Shown one piece after another: positions 9,931-20,728 of a stretch of DNA of 64,000 nucleotides. The translations under genes and the position numbers were made by a program. The stretch spans positions 310,001-374,000 of the forward strand of contig JAVMKO010000018.1 of the NCBI GenBank assembly GCA_032164245.1, read 5' to 3'. How positions within the stretch are numbered: position 1 is the first letter of the stretch; the number at the start of each line of letters is the position of its first letter. Source of the stretch: Sternotherus odoratus. Taxonomy: Eukaryota; Chordata; Testudines; Kinosternidae. The notes beneath the pieces are model-generated. The model was not told the DNA's origin, searched no databases, and saw only the letters and a program-made list of their open reading frames with translations.

Positions 9931-12900
9931 TTTCAATAGATCTTTGGGCTTTTCCTTTCATAATTGCCATGCTTCAGTCCAGGCTACGTCTGCCTGAAAT
10001 GACTTCCACAAAGTTATTTTGTCCATCTGTCCTCTCTCCTTGCCTCATTCAAGTCACTCCCTTGGGAGCACTCTGTTCAAAAAACACATTAAAAGAAAAC
10101 ATGTCCCTGCCACCCTCCAGATCACTATGTTTATGTATTGTATCCCTTCCCCTTCATCTCACTAAGCTCTTTGGAAGATTCTGGCTCTGGTCAGGAGAGA
10201 GCCTAATATTTCGGTATGTCTGCAATGCAAACAATAAATCATCTTACTGATGTGCTGCACAAGGCTGCATTTGAGCAGCCCTCATGGGCAGAGTTTGTGA
10301 AGTGTCCTAAAGTGAACCTTGAGGATGAAAATCTACATAATCCTAATAGTAAATAGGATGAGCACTGCAGAACTCAGGCCCTTCCTTAAAGCAGGAATTA
10401 TCCCACAGAAAAAACCCCTGGAGCTTTGCTATGGTTTCTCCTGTAATATCCAAACTGAGCCCATTAGCTTGAAAGTTAGCTTTGACCTTCAGTCCCTTGA
10501 TGCTGGTGATTCAATATGCAGGCTTTGTGCATTAAGGCATGTCTTGACACCTTCCATTGAATTAGGAACTGTTCAGAACACTTAGGAGCCAAGCTATGGT
10601 AGTGTCCCAGAGCCATGTCTTGTTCCATTACAGCCAGTGAGGTTTCATGTACAATTCATTTGGATGTCAGTACCCAGAATGCTTTTCCAGCTGAAAGCTA
10701 TTTCTTTTCAGTTCTTGTGTCTGTGTCTTCAGAGCAAAAAGACCGAGTTGCCTTTGGGTGTGTACACTGTGGGCGTTGCCTGTGAGTCACTTGAGCTCCA
10801 GTGGAAAGAGAGTCCAGTGGAAAGATTTCAGGGAGCCCTCACTTCTTTACTAGATGCTTCATATAAAAGGCAGAAATAGAGCTCCAATAAATCTTGAGCT
10901 AAAGCTACAGCTAGCAGGGATATATGTTGCATTGATCTCATTGATGTACATCATAAATCTCTGACAAGGTTGCTTAATACACAGCCTAAGGGTCAAATAA
11001 ATCTTGTTCACTTTTCATGACACTTAAGACAGATGGAACCAGCTACAGCAATGAAAAATGTACTAACAAATGTTGAGCAGTTGGATGTACAACGCAGCCA
11101 TCTTAAATCTTCTGGACAGAGTAAAAATTAGTCCCCATCTGACACAGTCTGTCAAAGCAGATTTCATTTATGAAATCTCTCATTTTCCTGCCACTTCATA
11201 AGTCAGATATTGTGTCCTTCAAAGGATGCAGGATAAGAGAAGCGACAGGATTTTAAAGCTTGCGAAATTGGCACAAACATCCAGTGCTTCATTCTCAGGA
11301 CCCTGACCCCTGTAATAGGAAATTATATCCTTCCCTGTTCAGTTCTGTAGACCAGTCCTGCCCTTGGGGATTTCCCCACTGCACAGATTATTAGGATAGG
11401 ATTTAAAAGCCTCATGGGCATATTCCATCACTTTCCTACCAAAGCAATAGAAGAGTTTCAGCTGTGAGCTGGAACATGAAACTACTGGAGAAAGGCTGCT
11501 ACTGAAACAGGTGTATAGTGTTGTCAGATTGATAATGAAGGAGTAGCAGCAATTTATCAGCAAACATAAACCTATATTATCATAACATGCATCTTCCCAG
11601 TTTGGACACCATTAATAACTAATTAATAATTTGTCAATAATCAACCAATTGATTGATAACCAGTAATTGATACAAATTATAACCGATTATATGTTGTATG
11701 CATGGGCGTGGGGCTAGCAACTCCACCCCGTAGGGAACCACCTTGCTACTGAAACGCCAACAACAGAGATGCTCTGTGGTTGGCGGCCCATACCCCACCT
11801 GGGGGGTGATGGGCGGAGAGAGAGAGATATGTTGTATGAGGGGTTCTTTCGAGTCTGGATTAGTTTAATAACAAACCTTGGAGAAGTGAGTTTTGGTTGG
11901 ATTTACTGATTAACAGTTAGTTAATCCTGATAGGCATCCAGTTACCAACAGTTTCAGCAGACCTTCCCCTGGATGGTATTACAGCCAGGATCCAGTCTGC
12001 AGATAGTATTATTTCCCTTTCAATTCAGGGGCAATTACATTGTTATTTTCCTTATTATGTATAATTCTGGTCCTTATCAATTTCCACTCTGTGTTATACA
12101 CTTCTTATCTTGTCCCATTGCAAGGTTCCCTGTTCCACTGAAATTCATTTAATATCTTGCAGTTAGTACATTGCTAAAATAGTTCCTACAACAGTTTTCA
12201 AAATAGGCTGTGTTACTTCTCGGTAAAATTCTACTCTACAGCTAGTTTTATCTTAACTGCAAAACATTATGGGAGTCTTGCTCCTAGGCAAGCCTTCAAG
12301 TCTTTTTTGGCCTATCTGAAGTGTCAGAGGGCTGTGACAAGTGCTCCAGTGTATGGTTTGGCACACAGCTAGCATACTGGCTGCATCAGGAAGACCTATA
12401 GACAGGCTTGGATGAACTGCATAGCGAAGGACAAAACGAAAGCCTTAGAAAGGTGCTTCCGCTATACGTGAGCATCAAACCTTTAATTCCATTTTGTCAT
12501 AAGTATTTTCTGCTTACTGGACAGACCTGCCCTACAGTTTCCCATGGTTTTACTCAGAGCTGCCCATGGCATTCAAATCACCTCCATGCTTAGCATGATA
12601 GTGAATCCAACTCTGGGCCTAACACTGACAGGCAAGGTGTGACCAGGACTGGAGAGTTAGGTCATTATTTGAACCAATTTTCTGGGCTTATTCTTGTGTG
12701 TCTAACATGGTGTGACTAGAGTTTATTTTGTAGGGTGGCTTCTGCACAGGGAGTTTCCATTTGTAGAGATTACATGGGAAAAGTCTAGATGCTGGCATTT
12801 CTCACCAGATTAACACACTCACTATAACTTCATCCTCACCGTACACTAGCGGGAGGTGGTGGTGGTGGTAGACTCACCATAATACTGCCCAATGGGACTG

Positions 12901-12982
12901 CATTACTCAGAAGCACTTGCTGGTTTTGGCTAGCCATGTATTGCAAGATATAACCCACGAAGCTTGTTTCAGGGCTCCTTAC
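9931..12982. other. Intergenic region between the DIRS-like relic and the PER3 relic
   Basis: No convincing exon was found. The last PER3 coding exon, which would follow the relic exon at 12983-13133 here, could not be recognised. A 126-bp insertion at 11701-11826 is listed separately. Confidence 0.5.
11689..11838. mobile_element. 126-bp insertion with 12-bp target duplication
   Basis: ATATGTTGTATG occurs at 11689-11700 and again at 11827-11838. Between them lies a GC-richer 126-bp segment ending in AGAGAGAGAG, unlike the AT-rich flanks. The direct repeat length suggests retroposition, but the source was not recognised. Confidence 0.6.
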
Positions 12983-13133
12983 TTGCATGTTGATTTCTTG
13001 TGGGATGGTCTGGCTCCAAATTCAGGGATGCACTTCTGCCAGCTCCTCCTTCCGCCTATCAGTAAACCAAAGCTGCTGCTTTTGCATGGTTGCCAGCTTC
13101 TTCGGATCCTCCCGCAACACCTCCTCTTTGATC
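12983..13133 (-). pseudogene. PER3: PER3 relic exon D (CRY-binding segment, in-frame stop)
   Basis: The acceptor TTGCAG and donor GTAAGG are intact. The reading IKEEVLREDPKKLATMQKQQ continues to EELAEVHP, then TGA at 13022-13024, then IWSQTIPQEINMQ. The human family member has NWIQSQTVTQEIDIQ here, so the stop replaces a conserved tryptophan (TGG to TGA). Confidence 0.85.
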
Positions 13134-13348
13134 CTGCAAGTAACAGATCACCTATGAATACAGCAAAACACTGACAGCATCTCATAAGGCCCCCTTTACC
13201 TATACCCAGGCTCCCAAACCTGGGCTTATTCTTTTAGCTCACGCTGTCTTCTTGGATCAATCCTGTAGAGTTCCTATAGCCTAATTTCTTATTCCATAAT
13301 TCTGACATGAATAATTCTGAACACAGAAAAATGTTACTGTTTCCTCAC

Positions 13349-13530
13349 CTGTCAAGTACTTGGTATGTCATTAGAACAGCTCAGGTGTACAATCCATCTC
13401 CACACCCAGTTTTGACAAATGTTCCTTTTTTCTCTGCTTCCTGATTTTTCCTTCCTTTTTTGGAGGCTTCAGAAGAATCATTGCTGGCAAAATATTTGCT
13501 TGTGTTTCTGCTGCCTGCTGAGAATTATTG
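13349..13530 (-). pseudogene. PER3: PER3 relic exon C (frameshifted)
   Basis: The acceptor TGATTTTCAG and donor GTGAGG are intact. It opens NNSQQAAETQANILP, runs to KKEHLSKLGVEMDCTPELF and stops. MTYQVLD then follows in another frame up to the donor. Relative to TPERILMTYQV one base is missing, and the PIWRMIRQ stretch upstream is also lacking. Confidence 0.75.
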
Positions 13531-13696
13531 CTGAAAATCAAGTCAACAGTTTCCTGTAAAAATCTCAAAATCCAGCACAGGCCATAAATTAACTTGCCAA
13601 GACTCGTGGGCTGATTCTAAACATCTGTAACTGTTCAGATGATCGCTATGGCAAGAGACTACAAGCTACTGCTGATGCTTAGGAACCCAAAGTATA

Positions 13697-13998
13697 CAGT
13701 AGACTCTCGATTATTCAGGATGATAGGAAAAAAATTAATTCTGGTTAATAAAATCCTGGATAATCACCCTCCATAGGAAATATGGGGAGAGGGGGTTGGT
13801 TCACCAGCCACCCTGCGCTGGGGGGAGGTGGTGTTGGTTCACTGGCTGCCCTGCGCCCTGGTGGGTTTTTTTTTTTGTGTGTGTGCTTGGGCCGGCAGCA
13901 AAGACAGAGCCGGCCCTATGAGTTGCGCGTATTTTTTTTGACATCCTGGTTAATCCACATCCTGGTTAATCTAATCCTGGATAATCGAGAGTCTACTG
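13697..13998. mobile_element. Tigger-type (Tc1/mariner superfamily) MITE
   Basis: 302 bp bounded by inverted ends CAGTAGACTCTCGATTAT and ATAATCGAGAGTCTACTG, with TA target duplications at 13695-13696 and 13999-14000. It lies between PER3 relic exons C and B. Confidence 0.9.
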
Positions 13999-14497
13999 TA
14001 CATCTACTGAGCATCTCAAGAGTCTCCCAAACACATGATCCACACCTCACACAACTCCTTCACTTCTTCAGAATGAGTTTATCCTATTTTCCCAGTGACT
14101 GTTTAAAGAGACCCTCCTTTCACTAGCCTTACCCTGGGTAAAGTGGGATGCAGGCTATGATCAATGTGTGGAACCAAACAGCATGGAAAGGTTTGATGTA
14201 CAAGCAAAAATAGACATTTCAGATTCTTGTTTTGTTAAGGAATCTGGGAGGGGGAAGACACCCAGACAGAGGTAAGGGGACGGAGGCTGGGGCCACAGCT
14301 GGGACGAAGCCTCTTCCATGCCCCTGGGCTGGCAGTTGGGGCCCCAGGTGCAGTGCACCAAGTCAGCAGCCAGGAGCATAGCTGGCTGGCTCAAGCCCTG
14401 CCCCCTCCCCAAAAGTTCCTCTGCGCCCCCCTCATAGGGGTGTGCACCACGTACTTCTGACTTAAGCAATGGCACCCAAATCCCAAAGCTTTCCTAC

Positions 14498-14557
14498 CTG
14501 ACACAAGAAGCCTCATTGATGCTAGAACTATTGGAACAAGAGCCTATAGAGTTAGAT
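14498..14557 (-). pseudogene. PER3: PER3 relic exon B (serine-rich)
   Basis: A 60-nt segment flanked by CTTCTCAG and GTAGGA, encoding SNSIGSCSNSSSINEASCV. Its phase joins exon C to give S-NNSQQA. Serine-rich sequence precedes the CRY-binding region in PER proteins. Confidence 0.55.
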
Positions 14558-14876
14558 CTGAGAAGAGAATGTTGACCTTAAACTAGCAAAAGCAAAGAAG
14601 TTACTGCATTGTCCCATCACTTCATTTTTCACATTTAATTCTACAGCAAGAAAAAAAAAGGTACTAAGCTGCTCTTTTGACCAACCCAAAACAAACTCCA
14701 ATAAGGTGTCACTGAACATCAAATTTTGAAAAGGAAAAAAAGGAAAGGTACCTGGAACCAAACTATTTACACTATAAATCAGCAGTTTAAAAAGAGAGCT
14801 TGGCAAATATGTGAAAAGCATGTCAAATAGAGGATTCATTCTGGTTCCACTAGAAGTGCCATAGTCTTTCTATTAC

Positions 14877-14990
14877 CTTTCAATGTCTGGACTTCATTCT
14901 GGGTTCGCTGATCTTGCTTGTCCTCTTCAGAAGATGAAGAGGATGCATTCATAGAGGATTTACACTTTCTTCTCAAATACTGCAGCTCTC
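14877..14990 (-). pseudogene. Possible PER3 relic exon A
   Basis: A stretch with an AG before ELQYLRRKCKSSMNASSSSS, running to EEDKQDQRTQNEVQTLK and a GTAATA donor. Its end phase does not fit exon B, so an exon is missing, a further lesion exists, or this is not PER3. Confidence 0.35.
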
Positions 14991-15274
14991 TAGATATCGG
15001 AGTAGATCACACCATTTCCCACTTCCTACCACCCTTTATCTCTGTGGGTTGGTGCATACTAATATTAAATAATCTAAAATGGGAATAGGTCAAGTCACTG
15101 TTGGAGTTGAGGGGACACCCCCCCCCCATATAGAAAAAATGTCAAATGACTTTGTGAGATGGGGCAGTATATAATATCCAGATGTTGCCATTTATATTTG
15201 TTTTGTTAGAAATACTCACAACTTGTATAAGAAAGCTATCCATATCACTACCCTGCACACCAGTGTGTGTGTGT

Positions 15275-15760
15275 GAGGTTAGAGAGCCCCCCCCAAGGCA
15301 GGAGAGTGACAGCCCTTCCTCTCAGCCCGGCCCCAAGAGCTTCCCCCCCCCCCCCAATCGCTCCCCGGGCTAGAGTTGCTAGCGGTGTCTCTCCCCCTTC
15401 CTGAGCCTCCTGCTGCCCCACAGTGAGAGGGCTTGGCCTCCGCCCGCCACCTTCTCCCATTGGGCTGCAGGCCACCCCCCCACACCTTATCATAGGGCAA
15501 TATGAGTGAGGGCAGGGCAAAGCAGCTGTCAGGGAGTCCCGCCCCCAACCCCTGAAGGGTGGGAACTAGAGGCTCGAGCTGCCGCCTCAGCGCCCAGCGC
15601 CCCTGCATCACCCAGGGCAGGGACCCGGGGCTACAGCCTGGCCCCTCGCCGCAGCCGTCCGTGGACCACTCTGCCCTCAATGCCTGCCCCACAGGAGGCG
15701 CAGCCGCCTCCCCAGCAGTGGAAGGCAGCAGAGACCTTTCTTCCTAACACCCCCACCACA
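15275..15760. other. GC-rich block beyond the VAMP3 3' end
   Basis: A GC-rich stretch with long C runs (for example 15344-15356) in otherwise AT-leaning DNA. Overlapping frames exist on both strands, as expected from GC content alone, and none shows a domain. It may be a decayed repeat or a small CpG island. Confidence 0.45.
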
Positions 15761-15779
15761 TGCACACAGAGGAACACGG

Positions 15780-17442
15780 TGTAGTTTCAATAGCTGCTTT
15801 ATTAAACGTTACAAAGGCCAACACAGTGCAGGGACACACGCTGTCCTGGTGACACACGAAGAAACCTCTGATAGTGTAAGAACTAGTACACAGTTGATAT
15901 TTCTTTAAAAGCTTCAGCATAAACATAATAGTAAAAAGTTTAATTGTGAGTAAAGAAGATTTCAGTTTGTACAGTTGTCTTTGTTAATGGTCCATGGTGC
16001 ATTTATACAGGTAGTTATTTTTAAGAGACTTTGTACATTTAAAGAAGTCACTGCAGTGATGAAGGTAGAGCAGAAATTAAAGTACTTCAGTAGGCACAAA
16101 AATCCTTGCCTTTCTCTCCCTTTTCATCCTCAAAGAAACAGGCAAGGCCTTAGATAGTTAATTATAAGTCAACAGAGCAACTTTCCACAACACACTACCA
16201 AAACACATTCTAAAGCATCTTGTACTTTGGGGTAAAGAGGCCAATATTCTCGCAGTATAGCTATTTGCAAATCTACCCCAAAAAGTAAGGGAGGAAAAAA
16301 AAGAGACAAGAGAAAGGAAAAATTATACAGAGGAAGTAGAAACAAGGACTGGAAAGAAATTAGAAACTGACAGATTAGAGGGTACACACAGTGGTGACTG
16401 GGTGAAGCACCAAGTTATTTCTTTCCCTCCTCATGGAGAGTAGTCACCCATACCTAAAGTTTGTTGATAAGGAGGGAAGAGGCAACAGCATTTGTTACCA
16501 GCCTTTCCCGAAGCCCATGGGGAATACTCAGAGGACTAGTTTAGTTTAGAGGGAAGACAATTTGTGAAGTAATGCAAACAGATTACATATAAATATATAT
16601 AAACATTCTAATCTACATTTGGCACTGATTCTACACTGGAAACATTTTGCTGGTTTGCAGAGAAAAGTCTTCACAACTACTTTTTGGCAAGACAAAAACC
16701 CCAAACAAAACCAACTTTGGAAAGTGTCTACAGTACAAACACTAAACATTTTTAAAGGTATGCTTTCAGATTAAACTGAGACTGTAAACACCTTATAGAG
16801 AAGTGTTTAATCACAACTACCACAAGGCAGCACTAATGGGTCAGTGCTCAAATATTTAGAACTTCAATAACAGAATTTAACTGCATATTCATAAAACAGC
16901 TGTGAATGACAAGTAGTGTTTACAAGGGTGGCAGGCTCTTCCACAACGAGTCAGAAGGCATTAATGGAGTAAGGCAAGGCAGGCAAAGTCTGTTCAAATG
17001 GCAGACGTGTTAAGAGTTTCTTCCAAGGCACAAATTTAAGATTTGGTTCCCATCCTTGTGTCAGAGGAGATACCTTTAAATTGGGGCATGAAGGAGACTG
17101 CGAAGAGGACAGATACCCAACCATCTCTTCAAAGTTATCTAGAACGCAGCAGTCACTGGCAACAATACATTGCTTCTAGATTCTGAAATGCAAACATGAA
17201 ATCCTCTTCACCAGCTCATACTCAAGATTACCAAGGCACTGTGCAAGTTGTGGGATGTGCTTATTAGTATCTTAAAATTAGGAGTGTTACTTTAAATAAA
17301 GGCACATTTCTGATAAATGAGAGAGTTATCACATGAGTAATCAAAATAATTTTGCTTTATACATCAGTAGGTGAGAGCTTGAGAATACAGCAGGTTTGAA
17401 GGAGAGAGATGGCTTCCGCTGGTTTGCATTTCTTCTTGTAAC
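15780..17442 (-). other. VAMP3: VAMP3 3' UTR
   Basis: Runs from the stop codon at 17443-17445 to a poly(A) signal AATAAA (complement of 15798-15803). The length of about 1.66 kb is close to the human VAMP3 3' UTR as I recall it. No repeat was recognised inside it. Confidence 0.7.
15798..15803 (-). terminator. VAMP3: VAMP3 polyadenylation signal
   Basis: AATAAA on the minus strand about 1.64 kb after the stop codon. It is the most plausible 3' end given the usual 3' UTR length. Confidence 0.65.
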
Positions 17443-17462
17443 TCATGTGGACACATTCCAGA
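17443..17462 (-). CDS. VAMP3: VAMP3 exon 5 coding part (C-terminus VWNVST)
   Basis: A good polypyrimidine tract and TTATAG acceptor precede TCTGGAATGTGTCCACATGA. With the G of exon 4 this reads VWNVST and stop. Human VAMP3 ends VWVVSS, so the position and length agree. Confidence 0.9.
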
Positions 17463-20400
17463 CTATAACAGAAAAATAAGGATTGGAAAAAAGCAACAGT
17501 CCTCTTCCCCCCACATCAAAGAGGCATAGAACAATCCTGCAACTTAAGACTTGAGATACGGAACACTCAAAGTATTCAACAAAAGGAAATTCTAAATAAT
17601 TTCCTGTGTTTGTTTTACCATAGTTTCATTCTTGCACAGGATTGGCTTTTAGAATTCATGTACCGGGTATTTTTCACCTATGGTCATAATTCTGTTTGTA
17701 GCATCACAATTAGTTGCTGTAGATTGTGTTACAAACAGGCCCAAAAGGTGAGAAACGAACATACTGTCAGAGCTTGAGAGTAAATGAATCATGCTGGAAA
17801 GCTTGTTAACAGTTACATCACAAATTCAAACAGCTGAACACAAAGCAGTGTAACTAGTTATAAGCTCCCTCGCTCTACTATGGCCAGAATATGAATCCAC
17901 AGTCTTCCCACCCACCAGAAACATCTCCACTTGCATTTGTATTCATAGTTTTGTTACCAGTTATAATGATGGGCTTGTGGCTGTTGTATATATACGGGTA
18001 CATCTGGCAACATTCAAAAGTTGGGACAAGTGAAATCTGGATATCAAACAAGGGAGCATGAATTTATTTCCTTTTAAAGCTTCTACTGCAATATACTTTT
18101 TAAACAGCTTGTTCACCAGCGATGAATCCTTGAGAACTGCCTGTTGTCCTCCTCCCCAAGGCCATGCACTAGCTTTCCTGCTGGAGCAGAAAAGCTAGTG
18201 CATGAAGTCAGTGGTGTTTCCTGCACTCAAGTGACGCTAGTCAGATCAAGGCTCTTGTCTGTACTGAGTCAAAGGACAGGGTTTTAAGTGTAGACTTGCA
18301 GTGGCACCAGTGCAGCTGGACTGCTGTAGCACTTCAGTGAAGACAATACTTCCTCCATGAGAGACTGTCGGTATCTTGAAGGGAAAAGCTCTCCTGTCCA
18401 CGTAAGTGTAACTGCGTCGCTCACAGGTGTGGATTTTTCACACATATCAATGGCATGCAGAGGTAAGTTTACAGTGTAGACCTGGCCTAACTACCTTGCT
18501 ATCTAAGCACTATTGAGGATTGGAGGAGTCTCATATGAAGATTCCCTACTTTTGTTGTTTGTTTTGCCTGACTTCTGGGCTGGAAGACAGCAAGGGGAGT
18601 CTGATTGGCTGGAGTACCCATTTTGGGATTAAGAAAAGGGTGTGACCCAATAGAAGAGGGCCAGACTGCTTTGCAAGAAAGAAAAGTGACATAAGGATGT
18701 TGAACCTGGAGTCTAAAGGATTAATAAATGTAGAAATACCATGAAAGATAATTTGGGAAAGGTGTATGTCCACAGCTCCTGTCATCCAAGTTCTCAAAGC
18801 ACTTCACGTTACTCTTTGGAAACCCCTGTGAGGTATGTGTCATTATCCCCATTTTAAAGATGGAGAAACTGAGGCAAAGACCAAGTGGTCAAGTGACCTG
18901 GTGCTGCTCAGAGTCACTGGTAGAGCTGGGACTGGGGACTCAGGGGTCCCAGCCTCCCGCGGGATCTCATTTCTGCTCAATGCACAAGAGCCTGAGATTC
19001 AACAGTTAAGGTTCCCACAGAAGCCATAACTTCACCACCTCACACAGATTACGTTCAAACATCAATTTAGCAGCATAGGTCAAGCATGCATGTGTCAAGC
19101 ATGCAATATGGCTAAGTTAGTGTTACTGTGTTAACCTTTTGAATATTATGACTTATGTACTAGCAGTCACCCCCAGTGTGTTACATTAACAACTTTTTGC
19201 ATTCGATCTACAGTCTTATACCCTCTGTATGTTAGTCTTTCTGACAAAGTGCTTTAGCTAAACACTTACCAATGATGATGATGATGATAATGAGAACAAC
19301 TGCTATTAATATTGCCCACATCTGTTTAAAAAAAGCACATATTTTAGTACAAACAACTCACTTAAATATTTTAAAAAGAGGGCAAAGTTTCTTCTCCAGA
19401 CCCAACTACTGCTCCCCTGGCTTACAAATCAATGTTTTCCACTCTGTTTTGGCTTCTCAGCAAATAAAGAGTAGGCTCCCAAGCTTTCCTGTAATTAGCT
19501 CACATGACTAAGAAACTAAAGGTTCTTTGTACTGCTGTGTGTGTTGTCGTCATTCAATCCATATCACTGAATTTCTTCCTCCTACATCTCCAACACCTTC
19601 AATTAATACATTCATTTATCCTTAGCCACATTTCTGTTCTGAGGAATGTTGTGTGTAAAGGAACTTGGCCAAGCCACTCAACTTTTGGAAAAGTTCATCT
19701 ACTTCACTAAGCCAGATGCTCATTAAGGACCAGATGTTGTAATCTTAAATACTATTGGCCATGAGTAAAGGCTGCAGAAATTGGCCATATGTTTTCATGG
19801 TTAAAGTTATCTTTAACCATGAAAACATTTATGTAGTATTCAACAACTTCTAGTTCTTGGTTACATTAATTTGCATTGGAAATATTCGAGTCATGGTTAC
19901 CTTACAGAGGTAACAAAGAGTGCTGTGGTACATTAAAGACTAACTAAAGGTGCCACAGGACTCTGTTACCTCTGCTATTCCAGACTAACACAGCTCCCTC
20001 TCTGATTCTTGATGGTTACCTTACAGTTCTTCCACCAATACTTTCTTTTCAGCTTGGCAGCACTGGTCTCAAATTGGGACGCTCCCGCCTGCAGTGCATC
20101 AGCACGATCATCCAACTCTGACAGCTTCTGATCTCGTTCTAAAACCTTGTCCACATTCACCCTCATGATATCAACCACCTACAATGATTTAATAGTCACA
20201 GTAAGTCATTCATTCGATGTTCATCTCCTCAAACACTTTAAGCATGCAGCAGATCCTGAGACACCTTTTATAACATCATTCAAGCGTTTGTTTTTAAATA
20301 AACCCATCTCAACTTGCTGATCTTCTTAAAAAGGCAGTGTACTTAGAGTGAGGTCAGCATACATAAAGGGGTAAGGCTCATCTTTCTCTCACACAGGGCG

Positions 20401-20666
20401 TGAGAATCTGTCTCTGACAGACAGAGACAGAGACTCTCTGCCATGCTGTGTCTCCTCATGGCATTCATGCTACCTTGTAGAGCATGAGGCTACATTAACG
20501 ACGTCTTACTCCTTGAGGGCTCAGGCCAGTGCTAGTTCATCATTTAGCAGTAAGGCATTCCCTGGGAAATATCCCACCCTCTGACTCCACCACCTCAACC
20601 ATGCTTCACAATCATTGCTTAAGTTGTTTAAAACTTATACTGTGTGTATATATGTGTGTGTGTGTG

Positions 20667-20728
<62 letters not shown>

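Larger units (their letters stand above)
12983..15000 (-). pseudogene. PER3: Period 3 (PER3) relic: C-terminal exons only, disrupted
   Basis: PERIOD proteins are circadian repressors that bind CRY. The remaining pieces correspond to the C-terminal CRY-binding part. Reading the minus strand, candidate exons are about 14990-14877 (uncertain), 14557-14498 (serine-rich), 13530-13349 (ends MTYQVLD at the donor) and 13133-12983 (IKEEVLREDPKKLATMQKQQ, then FTDRRKEELAEVHP). The last two match the human PER3 segments TPERILMTYQVPER and [20 protein letters not shown]. Lesions are a one-base frameshift between TPEL and LMTYQ near 13370 and a TGA at 13022-13024 where the family has Trp. The relic sits between UTS2 and VAMP3 on the VAMP3 strand, where PER3 belongs. 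The PAS and kinase-binding regions are absent. A functional truncated gene is unlikely. Confidence 0.8.

Noticed and set aside
10319..10879. Two + strand frames of 80-88 residues as possible missing gene
   Set aside because: No recognised motif and no supporting junctions. The region fits decayed intergenic DNA.
15279..15692. 137-residue minus-strand frame in the GC-rich block
   Set aside because: No domain, no splice context, and equally long frames exist on the other strand.
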